A stretch of 59,853 nt of DNA from Deltaproteobacteria bacterium (GTDB lineage Bacteria; Lernaellota; Lernaellaia; JACKCT01): the NCBI GenBank assembly GCA_020845895.1, contig JADLEX010000032.1, positions 1 through 59,853 of the forward strand, read 5' to 3'. A model generated the notes under the pieces. It was given only the letters and a program-made list of their open reading frames with translations, was not told the origin of the DNA and did no database searches. Below, in pieces: positions 59,805 through 59,853 of the stretch (position 1 is the stretch's first letter; each line of letters starts with the position of its first letter). A program made the position numbers and the translations under genes.

Positions 59805-59853
59805 TCAGAACCCCTCCAGGCGTACAAAAATCGGCTTGGCGTACACGTTGCCC
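59805..59853 (-). CDS. C-terminal end of a gene cut by the window edge
   Basis: From the edge the minus strand reads GNVYAKPIFVRLEGF and then TGA (59807-59805). The well-behaved residues make a protein end likely, but only 15 codons are visible, so no product can be named. Confidence 0.3.
   Translation of the reverse strand, partial: GNVYAKPIFVRLEGF

Overview
The window is chromosomal DNA from a high-GC Gram-negative bacterium. Outer-membrane machinery is everywhere: two FadL-type barrels, an OmpA-domain lipoprotein, RlpA, a heptose-phosphate adenylyltransferase and about 17 predicted lipoproteins. Asp-rich linkers behind the lipobox, thrombospondin type 3 repeats, cysteine-rich lipoproteins and the cmk-rpsA-sppA-ihf gene order suggest a lineage from the former Deltaproteobacteria, such as a myxobacteria-like group. 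The exact taxon cannot be fixed by reading alone.

Left part (1-18833). A truncated neutral-ceramidase-like gene, an SCP-2 protein and alanine dehydrogenase come first. A heparinase II/III-like lipoprotein, the lipoprotein pair DUF4398 plus OmpA/TSP3, and rfaE2 follow. Then come the housekeeping genes pcnB, an M23 peptidase, secA, a VOC protein and pgpH (7TM-HD). The part closes with rlpA and a NAGPA-domain gene whose 5' ends overlap head to head.

Central block (18830-34097). Fifteen minus-strand genes run almost without gaps: mutL, meaB, a kelch-type lipoprotein, miaA, hisC, aroA, cmk, rpsA, sppA, ihfB, a metallophosphoesterase, a HIT protein, a LapA-like protein, a TPR-SPOR protein and a SUMF1-fold lipoprotein. 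Several junctions are ATGA overlaps. The miaA-hisC-aroA-cmk-rpsA stretch resembles the known aromatic/translation supraoperon, but without tyrA.

Accessory surface block (34239-40125). A subtilase has an 11-G homopolymer before its export segment, a possible phase-variation switch. It is followed by two paralogous small lipoproteins. Each of these is followed by an orphan copy of the subtilase C-terminal tail. The first copy is about 91% identical and differs almost only at synonymous positions. This is the most unusual structure in the window. An SMP-30-like propeller lipoprotein with a long Asp-rich linker lies upstream.

Right part (40240-56100). An MBL-fold protein, methylmalonyl-CoA epimerase and a thiolase (acyl-CoA metabolism) precede two FadL-type outer membrane protein clusters, each followed by lipoprotein genes. 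Between them lie a FecR protein, a carboxypeptidase-like lipoprotein and two small membrane proteins. A YncE/phosphoesterase lipoprotein and a dynamin-like GTPase complete this part.

Right edge (56101-59853). A fragment of the 3' end of a tRNA-Pro, next to its terminator, looks like one attachment-site half. It is followed by five tandem 10-bp repeats, a promoter with a repeat-containing spacer, an unrecognised 397-aa protein and a coupled 39-aa ORF. This may be the edge of an integrated element. Two more lipoprotein genes follow, one of them an endonuclease/exonuclease/phosphatase-fold protein with the same Asp linker style as the host genes.
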